DNA from: Luteimonas cucumeris
Lineage (GTDB): Bacteria; Pseudomonadota; Gammaproteobacteria; Xanthomonadales; Xanthomonadaceae
Length of the DNA stretch: 64,000 nucleotides
Direction of reading: 5' to 3'
Assembly (NCBI RefSeq): GCF_007830035.1
Contig: NZ_VLKN01000003.1
Location: 124,001-188,000, forward strand
Positions 11,855 to 20,279 of the stretch are shown here, piece by piece (position 1 is the first letter of the stretch; every line of letters starts with the position of its first letter). Under the pieces are notes generated by a model. It saw only the letters and a program-made list of their open reading frames with translations. It was not told the origin of the DNA and made no database searches. The translations under genes were made by a program, and so were the position numbers.

Positions 11855-12769
11855 CTATTCGCCCGGCTTGGCTGCTTCCACCGGTGCGGTCGTCGCCGAG
11901 CGACGTGCGAGCTGCGCTTCGCGATGCGCGATATAGGCATTGGCGGCGAAGATGATCGCCGCGCCGACCACGACCCAGCGATCGAGGCCTTCGCCGAACC
12001 ACAGCCAGCCGGCGAGCGCGACGATCGGCAATTGCATGAAACTGATCGGCGTCAGCGCCGACACGTCGCCCAGCTTGAGCGCGCGCGTCCACAGCAGCTG
12101 GCCGCCGGTGCCCAGCACGCCGGCGCCGACCGCCCACAGCCAGGCGATGCCCTGCGGCCATTGCCACACGAAGAGTGCGGGTATCAGCGACAACGGCACC
12201 CAGAACAGGTACGTATAGAGGACGATGGTGTCGGCGGAATCGACGCGCGACAGCTGCTTGATCTGGATCGCGACGATGCCGCTGAGCACCGCCGCCGACA
12301 GCGCGATCAGGGTGCCCGCGCTGAACTCTGCGCTGCCCGGCCGCACGATCACCAGCACGCCGATGAAACCGAGGATCACCGCCGACCAGCGCCGCAGGCG
12401 CACCTGTTCCTGCAGGAAGATCACCGCAGCGATGGTGACGAATAACGGCGTGGAGTACGACAGCGAGATCGCCTGCGCCAGCGGCAGGTGGCCGATCGCC
12501 CAGAAACCACACAGCATCGACGCGATGCCGATCGCACTGCGCAGGAAATAGCGCGGCAGCTGGGTCGTTTTCAGTACGCCGGGCCAACTCCGGTGCAGCA
12601 GTGGCAGCAGTGCGAGCAGGCCGAAGAAGTTGCGGAAGAAAGCGATCTCGAATGTATGCAGCGTCTGCGATGCCAGGCGTATGGCGAGCGCCATTAGCGC
12701 AAAGAACACCGTACTGCCGAGCATCAGCAGCGCAGCGCGGGTGTGGGGAGAAGCGGAGCGGGTTGTCAT
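11855..12769 (-). CDS. EamA/DMT-family transporter
   Basis: This is a 304-residue inner-membrane protein with two tandem EamA repeats giving about ten helices. Typical segments are STVFFALMALAIRLA, FEIAFFRNFFGLLALLPLL, ISLSYSTPLFVTIAAVIF at the end of the first half, and SALTPISFMQLPIVALAGW in the second. Drug/metabolite transporters of this kind export amino acids or other small metabolites; the substrate cannot be predicted. ATG 12769 was chosen since helix 1 begins about 15 residues later; an upstream in-frame start adds a cysteine-rich stretch of no transporter character. It lies downstream of murB on the same strand (37-base gap). Confidence 0.85.
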   Translation of the reverse strand: MTTRSASPHTRAALLMLGSTVFFALMALAIRLASQTLHTFEIAFFRNFFGLLALLPLLHRSWPGVLKTTQLPRYFLRSAIGIASMLCGFWAIGHLPLAQAISLSYSTPLFVTIAAVIFLQEQVRLRRWSAVILGFIGVLVIVRPGSAEFSAGTLIALSAAVLSGIVAIQIKQLSRVDSADTIVLYTYLFWVPLSLIPALFVWQWPQGIAWLWAVGAGVLGTGGQLLWTRALKLGDVSALTPISFMQLPIVALAGWLWFGEGLDRWVVVGAAIIFAANAYIAHREAQLARRSATTAPVEAAKPGE

Positions 12770-12806
12770 TTCTGGTTGCTTTTTTCTTGAGCAAAGGCAA
12801 ACAGCC

Positions 12807-13847
12807 TCACCACTCTGCACCGATCAATCGCGGCTCCGGTTCCAATGCGACACCGAAGCGCTCGCGCACCGAATCGGCGATCCGCCGCGCCAGGTCCAGC
12901 AGCTGCATCCCGCTGGCCGAACCATGGTTGACCAGCACCAGCGCATGCCGCTCGGACACGCCGGCATCGCCGTCGCGATGGCCTTTCCAGCCGCAGGCGT
13001 CGATCAGCCATGCCGCCGACAGCTTGCGCGTGGCGGCGCCGTCGACGCGGAACATCGGCAGCGCCTCGTATTGCGCCTGCAGGGCTTCGGCCCGCGCCAG
13101 CGGCACGATCGGATTCTTGAAGAAGCTGCCAGCATTGCCGATGACGGCAGGATCGGGCAGTTTTCGCCTGCGCAGGCGGATCACCGCTTCCGCGACCTGC
13201 AACGCGTCGGGCTCGTTGTCGATGTGCATGGCCGCCAGTTCGTCGCGGATGCCGGCATATTCCAGTTGCGGCATGCCGCTGCGCGACAAGACGAACTCGA
13301 CCGCTGTGACGATGTGGCGATCGGGCTCGCGCTTGAAACGGCTGTCGCGGTAGGCGAAGTCGCATGCTTCACGGTCCAGTCGCACGTGGCGCCGGCCGTC
13401 GTGCTCGAAAGCCTCCACCGCATGGATCAGCGTTTCCACTTCAACGCCGTAGGCGCCAATGTTCTGGATCGGCGCGGCCCCGACGGTGCCGGGAATCAGC
13501 GCCAGGTTTTCCAGGCCACGATAGCCCTGTTCGAGCGTCGCCATCACGAACGCATGCCATTGCACGCCGGCATCGGCACGGATCACGACGTGATCGCCAT
13601 CGTCGGCGATGACGCGGAAGGCGCGCGAGCCCAGCGCGAGCACCGGTCCGTCCGGGTTGCCGGCGAAGAGCAGGTTGCTGCCGCCGCCAAGCACCAGCGG
13701 ACATGCCTCGTCGGATTCGGAGGCGAGTATTTCGGCCAGAGCGTCCGCGTCGTCGACTTCGATCAGCTTGCCGGCGCGCGCGTCGACGCCAAAGGTATTG
13801 CGTGCGCGCAGCGAGGCGTCGCGGGTGATCCGGTACGCCGTGCTCAT
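12807..13847 (-). CDS. murB: UDP-N-acetylenolpyruvoylglucosamine reductase
   Basis: MurB uses NADPH and FAD to reduce enolpyruvyl-UDP-GlcNAc to UDP-MurNAc, the second committed step of peptidoglycan precursor synthesis, in the cytoplasm. The 346-residue protein is of the E. coli type I length. It has the FAD-binding [30 protein letters not shown] with the conserved Arg/Tyr neighbourhood, the proton-donor serine in [10 protein letters not shown], and the C-terminal glutamate in PRLIGAEW. The start ATG at 13847 overlaps the stop codon of pyrD by four bases (ATGA), so the two are translationally coupled. Confidence 0.96.
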   Translation of the reverse strand: MSTAYRITRDASLRARNTFGVDARAGKLIEVDDADALAEILASESDEACPLVLGGGSNLLFAGNPDGPVLALGSRAFRVIADDGDHVVIRADAGVQWHAFVMATLEQGYRGLENLALIPGTVGAAPIQNIGAYGVEVETLIHAVEAFEHDGRRHVRLDREACDFAYRDSRFKREPDRHIVTAVEFVLSRSGMPQLEYAGIRDELAAMHIDNEPDALQVAEAVIRLRRRKLPDPAVIGNAGSFFKNPIVPLARAEALQAQYEALPMFRVDGAATRKLSAAWLIDACGWKGHRDGDAGVSERHALVLVNHGSASGMQLLDLARRIADSVRERFGVALEPEPRLIGAEW

Positions 13848-14899
13848 GGGCGCGACACGCCGCCCGTGCTCGGTGCTTCCTTGCGGCGACGGATCGCTTC
13901 CACGCATTCGCCGATCAGGCCCGGCCCGCGATAGACCAGGCCGGTGTAGAGCTGCACCAGGCTGGCGCCGGCCGCGGTCTTGGCCACGGCGTCGGATGCG
14001 GACAGGATGCCGCCCACGCCGATCAGCGGAATCGACTCGGGCAGGCGCGTGCGCAGGCGGCGCAGCGCCGACGTGGACTTGCCCAGCAGCGGCGCACCGG
14101 ACAGGCCGCCGGTTTCGTGCGCGTGGCGGTGGCCTTGCACCGGGAAGCGCGACACCGTGGTGTTGGTGGCGATCACCCCGTCCACATGCAGATCGGCCAG
14201 CACGCGGCTGGCTGCATCGATGTCCTCGTCGGACAGGTCCGGCGCGACCTTGACCAGCAGTGGCACGCGCCGGCCGTGCTGCACGGCCAGCCCCTCCTGT
14301 GCGTCGCGCAGGGTGCCGATCAGGCGTCGCAGCGACTGTTCTTCCTGCAGTTCGCGCAGTCCGGCGGTGTTGGGCGAGGAGATGTTGACGGTGACGTAGT
14401 CGGCCAGCGGATACACGCGTTCGAGGCAGACCAGGTAATCGCGTTCCGCCGAATCGTTCGGCGTGTCCTTGTTCTTGCCGATGTTGATGCCGAGCAGGCC
14501 GCCCTTGCGCTGCGACCTTTCGACGTTGCGCGCCAGCGCGTCGACGCCGTCGTTGTTGAAACCGAGACGGTTGATGATCGCCTGGTGTTCCGGCAGACGG
14601 AACATGCGTGGCTTGGGATTGCCCGGTTGCGGCCGCGGCGTCACCGTGCCGATTTCGACGAAACCGAAGCCCAGCGCGAGCAGCGCATCGATGTGCGCGC
14701 CGTTCTTGTCGAGCCCGGCTGCCAGCCCGACCGGATTGGGGAAGGTCAGGCCGAAGGCCTTGCTCGGGAACGGTTGCGGCCGCCGCGCCAGCAGCGAAGT
14801 GGTTCCGCTGCGGTAGGCCGCCTCGATGGCGCGCAGGCCGATGCTATGCGCATGTTCCGGATCCAGGCCGAACAGGAAGGGACGGGCGAGGGCATACAT
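13844..14899 (-). CDS. pyrD: dihydroorotate dehydrogenase (quinone), class 2
   Basis: PyrD oxidises dihydroorotate to orotate on the inner face of the cytoplasmic membrane, passing electrons to quinone (pyrimidine synthesis). The 351-residue product begins with the amphipathic membrane-binding helices ([19 protein letters not shown]), then the FMN barrel: [31 protein letters not shown], the catalytic serine in [10 protein letters not shown], and [13 protein letters not shown] near the end. This N-terminal extension and the serine base mark class 2. It overlaps murB by four bases and starts two bases after the DUF4190 stop, so the three genes form a compact operon. Confidence 0.97.
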   Translation of the reverse strand: MYALARPFLFGLDPEHAHSIGLRAIEAAYRSGTTSLLARRPQPFPSKAFGLTFPNPVGLAAGLDKNGAHIDALLALGFGFVEIGTVTPRPQPGNPKPRMFRLPEHQAIINRLGFNNDGVDALARNVERSQRKGGLLGINIGKNKDTPNDSAERDYLVCLERVYPLADYVTVNISSPNTAGLRELQEEQSLRRLIGTLRDAQEGLAVQHGRRVPLLVKVAPDLSDEDIDAASRVLADLHVDGVIATNTTVSRFPVQGHRHAHETGGLSGAPLLGKSTSALRRLRTRLPESIPLIGVGGILSASDAVAKTAAGASLVQLYTGLVYRGPGLIGECVEAIRRRKEAPSTGGVSRP

Positions 14900-14901
14900 C
14901 G

Positions 14902-15183
14902 TCAGGACTGCAGTCCCAGCCAGACCATTCCGCCGAAGAACAGCACGAAGACGAACAGGGCGAGGATGCCGACCACGATCGCGGTGTAGCCCAGCACCAG
15001 TCCGGCAACCGCCAGCGCGTCGCCTTCCAGGCGCTGCGGTTCGCGGTTGATCTCGCCGCGCGCCATGTGGCCGGTGATGATCGCGCCGATGCTGCCGATC
15101 AGCGGCAGCGCGGTCCAGCCCAGGATGCCGGCGATCAGGCTGATGATGGCGAGCGTGCTGGTTTGGCGGATGGGCGTGCTCAT
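14902..15183 (-). CDS. DUF4190 small membrane protein
   Basis: A 93-residue inner-membrane protein with two or three helices: [34 protein letters not shown] and [20 protein letters not shown]. The pattern of a first helix, the polar GHMARGEI loop and a second glycine-rich helix is that of DUF4190. Function is unknown. AGGAGAG lies eight bases before the ATG at 15183, which is much better than any longer in-frame start in the same open frame. It is the first gene of the DUF4190-pyrD-murB operon. Confidence 0.82.
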   Translation of the reverse strand: MSTPIRQTSTLAIISLIAGILGWTALPLIGSIGAIITGHMARGEINREPQRLEGDALAVAGLVLGYTAIVVGILALFVFVLFFGGMVWLGLQS

Positions 15184-15248
15184 CGTGCTCTCTCCTGGGT
15201 GCGTGGGAAGAGTCGGCCGGTCACGGTGACCGGCCGCCGGCGAGTATC

Positions 15249-16784
15249 TCAGAACTCGAACTTGATGCCCTGCGCCAGCGGCAACGCATCGGAGTAGTTG
15301 ATCGTATTGGTCTGGCGGCGCATGTAGGCCTTCCAGGCATCGGAACCGGACTCGCGGCCGCCGCCGGTTTCCTTCTCGCCGCCGAACGCACCGCCGATCT
15401 CCGCACCGGAGGTGCCGATGTTGACGTTGGCGATGCCGCAGTCGGAACCCGACGCCGCGAGGAAGGCCTCGGCCGCTTTCAGGTTGGTGGTGAAGATCGA
15501 CGAGGACAGGCCCTGCGGTACCGCGTTCTGCAGTTCCAGCGCCTGCTCGAGCGTCGAATACTTCATCACGTACAGGATCGGCGCGAAGGTTTCGGTCTGC
15601 ACCACTTCGGCATCGTTGCCCAGGCCGGTGACGATGGTCGGCAGCACGAAGTTGCCCTTGCGATCGGTCAGCGCCCTGCCGCCGGTCTCGACCTTGCCGC
15701 CGGAAGCCTTGGCCTTCTCGACAGCGGCGAGGTACGCCTGCACCGCATCCTGGCTGTTGAGCGGACCCATCAGGTTGGCCGGGTCGGTCGGGTCGCCGAT
15801 CTTCTTCTCGACTTGTCCGTAAGCGGTGACCAGTTTCGCCAGCACGTCGCCGTAAATCTTTTCCTGTACGAACAAGCGGCGCGTGGTGGTGCAGCGCTGG
15901 CCGGCGGTGCCGACCGCGCCGAACACGATCGCGGGAATCGCCAGTTTCAGGTCGGCGGTCTCGTCGACGATGATCGCGTTGTTGCCGCCCAGTTCCAGCA
16001 GGCTGCGGCCCATGCGCAGGGCGACGCGCTCGCCGACATTGCGGCCGACCTTGGTCGAACCGGTGAAGCTGACCAGCGCGATGCGCCTGTCGTCGACGAA
16101 CGACGAAGCCAGTTCGGTACCGGCATCGTTGAACAGGAAGAACAGGTCGGGGAAGCCGCCCTTCTTCAGCGCTTCGTTGCAGATCTTCATCGACGCGATC
16201 GCCGACAACGGCGTCTTCGGCGACGGCTTCCAGATGCTGATGTCGCCGCACACCGCCGCGACGAAACTGTTCCATGCCCACACCGCGACCGGGAAGTTGA
16301 ACGCCGAGATGATCCCGACCAGGCCGATCGGATGCCACTGCTCGTACATGCGATGGCCGGGACGCTCGCTGTGCATGGTCAGGCCGTACAGCTGGCGCGA
16401 CAGGCCGACGGCGAATTCGCCGATGTCGATCATCTCCTGCACTTCGCCGTCGCCTTCCGGCTTGGACTTGCCCATTTCGAGTGCCACCAGCGAACCGAGC
16501 GCGTCCTTGTGCGTGCGCAGCGCGTCGGCGCAGAGGCGGATCGCCTCGCCACGACGCGGCGCCGGAGTGCTGCGCCAGACCTTGAACGCCGCCTGGGCGC
16601 GCTCGACGATCAGGTCGTAATCGGCCTGCGACGAAGCCTGCACCCGCGCCAGCACTTCGCCGTCGGTCGGGTTGACCGGCTCCAGCACGCCGGCATCGCG
16701 GGTTTTCGACCATTCGCTGTTGCCCAGGTAGGTGCCGGATTCGTTGTCGGTCAGGCCGAGCGCGGTGAGAACGGGGTGGGTCAT
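15249..16784 (-). CDS. ALDH7-type dehydrogenase (L-aminoadipate-semialdehyde/piperideine-6-carboxylate)
   Basis: This 511-residue aldehyde dehydrogenase has the signature of the antiquitin branch (ALDH7), which oxidises L-piperideine-6-carboxylate/alpha-aminoadipate semialdehyde in lysine breakdown. It shows [48 protein letters not shown] with the general-base Glu, Cys298 in [11 protein letters not shown], and the very typical C-terminus [15 protein letters not shown] followed by [20 protein letters not shown]. The ATG at 16784 has AGGAG upstream and gives the family N-terminus. The gene is transcribed toward the DUF4190-pyrD-murB operon (65-base gap). No lysine-catabolic partner is in the window. 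Confidence 0.88.
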   Translation of the reverse strand: MTHPVLTALGLTDNESGTYLGNSEWSKTRDAGVLEPVNPTDGEVLARVQASSQADYDLIVERAQAAFKVWRSTPAPRRGEAIRLCADALRTHKDALGSLVALEMGKSKPEGDGEVQEMIDIGEFAVGLSRQLYGLTMHSERPGHRMYEQWHPIGLVGIISAFNFPVAVWAWNSFVAAVCGDISIWKPSPKTPLSAIASMKICNEALKKGGFPDLFFLFNDAGTELASSFVDDRRIALVSFTGSTKVGRNVGERVALRMGRSLLELGGNNAIIVDETADLKLAIPAIVFGAVGTAGQRCTTTRRLFVQEKIYGDVLAKLVTAYGQVEKKIGDPTDPANLMGPLNSQDAVQAYLAAVEKAKASGGKVETGGRALTDRKGNFVLPTIVTGLGNDAEVVQTETFAPILYVMKYSTLEQALELQNAVPQGLSSSIFTTNLKAAEAFLAASGSDCGIANVNIGTSGAEIGGAFGGEKETGGGRESGSDAWKAYMRRQTNTINYSDALPLAQGIKFEF

Positions 16785-16887
16785 GGCGTTGTCTGCTCCT
16801 GGAACATGGGGAAGCCCGCGCCGGACGCGCGGAACAAGGGCGAAGGGTTCCGCTGCGGGCGGCATGCATGGCGCTGGCCGCTGCGAA

Positions 16888-16964
16888 TGGCGGCCCCGGC
16901 GCGATTCGAACGCACGACCTTCCCCTTAGGAGGGGGACGCTCTATCCAGCTGAGCTACGGGGCC
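16888..16964 (-). tRNA. tRNA-Arg (anticodon CCU)
   Basis: Read on the minus strand, the acceptor stem GGCCCCG pairs with CGGGGCC. The D arm is GCTCAGCTGGATAGAGC, the anticodon loop CTCCTAA carries CCU (reads AGG), and the T loop is GTTCGAATC. The discriminator is G, and CCA is encoded (16888-16890). GATAAT at 16976-16981 (minus strand) is a plausible -10 element 11 bases upstream of the mature 5' end. Confidence 0.95.
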
Positions 16965-17017
16965 ACAAGCGACGAATTATCACAGATAGGCCCAGCGGCC
17001 GCAGCTATCCTAGAAGA

Positions 17018-19141
17018 ATGCCGGCCTTCTTGCGTTTGTTTCCGCTGCTTCTCATCCCCTTGCTGATGCCTGCGCACGCGACCGAGCCGGTGCGTCCGCG
17101 CACGCTCGATACCGTGGTCGTCACCGCCACACGTGGCGAGGACGACGCGCTGCTGGTGCCGGCGGCGATCGACCGCATCGATGCCGATGCGATCCGCCGC
17201 GCGCAGCCGCGGGTGAATCTGTCCGAATCGCTGCAGCGCGTACCCGGCGTGCTGGCACGCGATCGCCAGAACCAGGCGCAGGACCTGCAGATATCGATCC
17301 GCGGCTTCGGCACGCGCGCCAGCTTCGGCGTGCGCGGCGTGCGCCTGTATACCGATGGCATCCCGGCGACGATGCCGGACGGACAGGGCCAGGTTTCGCA
17401 CGTCGCGCTGGAGGCCGCCGGGCGCATCGAGGTGCTGCGCGGGCCGTTCTCCGCGCTGTACGGCAACTCCTCAGGCGGCGTCATCCAGGTGTTCAGTGCC
17501 GCGCCGCCGGCGCGACCCGAACTGGCCGCCGCCGTCGCTGCAGGCAGCGACGGCTTGTGGCGCGGCGCCTTGTCCTGGCGTGGGCCCTGGCAGCGCGGCG
17601 ATGGCGGATACCGGATCGATGCCGGCGCCTTCGCCAGCGACGGTTATCGCGAGCACAGCCGCGCGCGCCGCGACAACGCGCAGCTCGCGCTGGGTAGCGA
17701 CTTCGGCACGGATGGCGAGTTCCGAGTGATCGCCAATGCGCTCGACTCCAAAGCCGACGATCCGCAGGGGCTCACGTACGAACAACTGCAGGTCGATCGC
17801 CGTGCCGCCAGCGCCGGCGCGCTGCTGTTCGATGCCCGCAAGCGCGTGCGCCAACAGCAACTCGGCGCGCACTTCGAACATGGCGTCGGGCCGGGCCGGT
17901 TCGGCGCGACGGTACATGGCGGCGGTCGCGATACCGTGCAGTTCCTGACCGTGCCGGTGGCCGCGCAGCGCAACCCGCTCAGCAGCGGCGGCGTGATCGA
18001 CCTGGATCGCGGCTACGGCGGCGTCGATGCGCATTGGCAATGGCAGGGACAACTGGCGACGCGTCCGTTCACGCTGACGGCCGGCATCGAATACCAGCGC
18101 TCCGACGAGCATCGTCGCGGCTACGAGAATTTCGTCGGCACGCAACTGGGCGTGCGTGGCGCATTGCGCCGCGACGAACGCAATCGCGTCGACGGCAACG
18201 ACCAGTACCTACAGGCGGACTGGGAGCTCGCGCCGCGCTGGCGCATCGATCTGGGCGTGCGCCGCAGCCGCGTCGCATTCCGTTCGCGCGATGCCTATGT
18301 CACCGCGGACAACCCGGACGACAGCGGACGGCTCGATTACGCGCGAACCACGCCGGTCGCCGGCCTGCTGTTCCGTGCCAGCGACTGGCTCAGCCTGTAC
18401 GCCAATGCCGGCAGGGGATTCGAGACGCCGACTTTCAACGAGCTGTCCTATCGCAGCGATGGACTGAGCGGACTCAACACCGCCTTGCGCGCTGCGACCA
18501 GCGACAACATCGAGGCCGGCCTGCGTGCGCGTCGCGGCGACACCCGCGTCGGCTTTGCCGTGTTCCGCAGCGATACCGCTGACGAGCTGGTGGTCGCTGC
18601 CAACCAGGGCGGCCGCAGCACCTACGCCAATGCGGCGGCGTCGCGCCGGCAGGGCGCCGAACTGTCGTGGTCCGGCGCGTGGTCACCGCGCTGGCAGTAC
18701 GCGCTGGCCTATACCTGGCTCGATGCCCGCTACCGGGAAGCGTTCGCCGTGTGCGGCGCCGCGCCGTGCGCGCAGCCGGACAACGTCGTCGCCGCTGGCA
18801 ACCGCATTCCCGGACTGCCGCGCCACAACGGCTGGGCCGAACTGCGCTGGCTGCCGGTCGACGATTTCGACATCGCACTGGAAGCGCACGCGATCAGCGA
18901 CGTGTTCGCCGACGATGGCAACACTGCTGGTGCGCCGGGATATGTCGCTTTCGACCTCAGCGCGCAGCGGCGTTGGCGGTGGGGTGTATTCGAGGTCACC
19001 GGCTTCGCCCGGATCGACAATCTGTTCGACCGCGACGCAATCGGGTCGGTGATCGTCAACGAGAGCAACGGCCGCTATTACGAGCCGGCGCCGGGCCGGC
19101 GCTGGCTGCTGGGTCTGGATGTGGTGCTGGCGCGGGACTGA
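17018..19141 (+). CDS. TonB-dependent receptor
   Basis: This 707-residue outer-membrane receptor has a signal peptide (MPAFLRLFPLLLIPLLMPAHA), a TonB box-like LDTVVVTATRG, and a plug domain with NLSESLQRVPGVLARDRQ, IRGFGTRASFGVRGVRLY and IEVLRGPFSALYGNSSGGV. A 22-strand-type barrel follows, with the conserved NAGRGFETPTFNELSYR. The layout is that of siderophore/metal receptors; the ligand is unknown. It does not end in the usual aromatic residue but in LDVVLARD. ATG 17018 begins the signal peptide. It is divergent from tRNA-Arg and has no transport partners nearby. Confidence 0.9.
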   Translation: MPAFLRLFPLLLIPLLMPAHATEPVRPRTLDTVVVTATRGEDDALLVPAAIDRIDADAIRRAQPRVNLSESLQRVPGVLARDRQNQAQDLQISIRGFGTRASFGVRGVRLYTDGIPATMPDGQGQVSHVALEAAGRIEVLRGPFSALYGNSSGGVIQVFSAAPPARPELAAAVAAGSDGLWRGALSWRGPWQRGDGGYRIDAGAFASDGYREHSRARRDNAQLALGSDFGTDGEFRVIANALDSKADDPQGLTYEQLQVDRRAASAGALLFDARKRVRQQQLGAHFEHGVGPGRFGATVHGGGRDTVQFLTVPVAAQRNPLSSGGVIDLDRGYGGVDAHWQWQGQLATRPFTLTAGIEYQRSDEHRRGYENFVGTQLGVRGALRRDERNRVDGNDQYLQADWELAPRWRIDLGVRRSRVAFRSRDAYVTADNPDDSGRLDYARTTPVAGLLFRASDWLSLYANAGRGFETPTFNELSYRSDGLSGLNTALRAATSDNIEAGLRARRGDTRVGFAVFRSDTADELVVAANQGGRSTYANAAASRRQGAELSWSGAWSPRWQYALAYTWLDARYREAFAVCGAAPCAQPDNVVAAGNRIPGLPRHNGWAELRWLPVDDFDIALEAHAISDVFADDGNTAGAPGYVAFDLSAQRRWRWGVFEVTGFARIDNLFDRDAIGSVIVNESNGRYYEPAPGRRWLLGLDVVLARD

Positions 19142-19195
19142 ACGGAGCGGAACCCGATTCCGGCCTGGCGGCAGGCTTCTCGCCGCCGGCCCCAA

Positions 19196-19230
19196 TGGCA
19201 GGTTGCCAAAATGGCCAAAAAGGGTATATT
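19196..19230 (+). promoter_or_regulatory. toxin-antitoxin promoter with overlapping palindromes
   Basis: A -35 TTGCCA (19203-19208) and a -10 TATATT (19225-19230) are separated by 16 bases. The perfect dyad TGGCA-GGT-TGCCA (19196-19208) covers the -35, and a second palindrome TGGCCA (19212-19217) lies in the spacer. These are reasonable operator sites for an autoregulating antitoxin. Neither sequence has been tested. Confidence 0.55.
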
Positions 19231-19260
19231 AGCCTCATCCCAGTCCACAGGAGCGGGAAG

Positions 19261-19617
19261 ATGGTCCAGACACTCAGGCTCGATGCGATCGAGGACCTGC
19301 CGCGCACGCCGGCATCCGACGTGAAAAAGCTCGGCTGGCGCGGCGTCATGAAGACCATCGGCCGCATCGGCAAGGTCGTGGTCACCAACCACAACGAGCC
19401 CGAGGCGGTCATTCTCTCCGCCGGGGAATACGACGCCATCCTGCAGGCGCTGCACGAAGCCGGATCGCGACACGAATCCGCGCTGGATGAACTTCGCCAG
19501 CGCTTCGACGAGCGCCTGGCGTCGCTGCAGTCCGTCGATGCCGGTGATCGCCTGCGTTCGCTGATGCGCGCTCCGGTCAGGCTCGGCAACAAGGTCAAGG
19601 CCGGCACCGGCCATTGA
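19261..19617 (+). CDS. Phd/YefM-like antitoxin
   Basis: A 118-residue protein whose central part (VMKTIGRIGKVVVTNHNEPE, then AVILSAGEYDAIL) matches the Phd/YefM fold, in which an N-terminal DNA-binding domain reads its own operator. The C-terminal 60 residues, rich in charged residues (SALDELRQRFDERLASL), would wrap the toxin. GGAG precedes the ATG at 19261. The stop codon overlaps the start of the Zeta-like gene (TGATG), typical of coupled antitoxin-toxin translation. A longer in-frame opening upstream runs through the TonB-receptor gene and is not used. Confidence 0.78.
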   Translation: MVQTLRLDAIEDLPRTPASDVKKLGWRGVMKTIGRIGKVVVTNHNEPEAVILSAGEYDAILQALHEAGSRHESALDELRQRFDERLASLQSVDAGDRLRSLMRAPVRLGNKVKAGTGH

Positions 19618-20252
19618 TGCCGCGTCCGGTCCTCTACGTCCTGGCCGGCGTCAACGGCGCGGGCAAGAGTTCGATCGGTGGATACCTGCTGCGGCAGGCC
19701 GGACTGGACTGGTTCAACCCGGATACGTTCGCGCGCGAGCTGATCGCGGCGACAGGCTGCGAGCAGACCGAAGCCAATGCGATGGCCTGGCAGGAAGGCA
19801 TGCGCCGGCTGGACGACGCCATCGCAAAGGGCGGACATTACGCCTTCGAAACCACGCTCGGCGGCCGTACCGTTCCTGCCAGGATCAAGGCGGCGACCGC
19901 GACCCACGACGTGATGATCTGGTTCTGCGGGTTGTCCTCGCCCGATCAGCACATCGCTCGCGTCAAGGCGCGGGTCGCGGCCGGTGGCCATGACATCGCA
20001 GAGGCCAGGATCCGCGAGCGCTATCCAACCGCGCTGGAAAACCTGATCGCGCTGATGCCGCATCTGGCCCACCTGCAGGTGTACGACAACAGCGTCGATG
20101 CCGCGCATGGCGAGGCGATTCCAGATCCCGTACTGGTGCTGGAAACGATCGCAGGCAGGCTGGTGCGTCCGGCCGACCTTGCGTCGCTGCAGCGGACGCC
20201 GGAGTGGGCCAAGCCGGTGGTCGAAGCGGCGTTGTCGCTGACGATCGGGTGA
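19617..20252 (+). CDS. Zeta-toxin-like P-loop kinase
   Basis: This 211-residue P-loop protein has Walker A GVNGAGKSS (11-19), FNPDTFARELI with Asp36 in the position of the Zeta catalytic aspartate, and FETTLGG followed by RIKAA, all hallmarks of Zeta/PezT toxins, which phosphorylate UDP-N-acetylglucosamine and block wall synthesis. The later RARIRERYPTALENL-like arginine segment (IRERYPTALENLI) fits the ATP-contacting arginines. ATG 19617 overlaps the antitoxin stop codon by one base. The usual partner of Zeta is an Epsilon or PezA protein; here it follows a Phd-like gene. The substrate assignment is by family. Confidence 0.78.
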   Translation: MPRPVLYVLAGVNGAGKSSIGGYLLRQAGLDWFNPDTFARELIAATGCEQTEANAMAWQEGMRRLDDAIAKGGHYAFETTLGGRTVPARIKAATATHDVMIWFCGLSSPDQHIARVKARVAAGGHDIAEARIRERYPTALENLIALMPHLAHLQVYDNSVDAAHGEAIPDPVLVLETIAGRLVRPADLASLQRTPEWAKPVVEAALSLTIG

Positions 20253-20279
20253 GTGTGCGTTCCGGGGAATGTCTGCCGA

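Noticed and set aside
14902-16869. 655-residue open frame covering the DUF4190 gene
   Set aside because: Only the last 93 residues look like a protein. The upstream part is antiparallel-coded noise over the ALDH7 gene in another frame, and a good ribosome site precedes the DUF4190 ATG.
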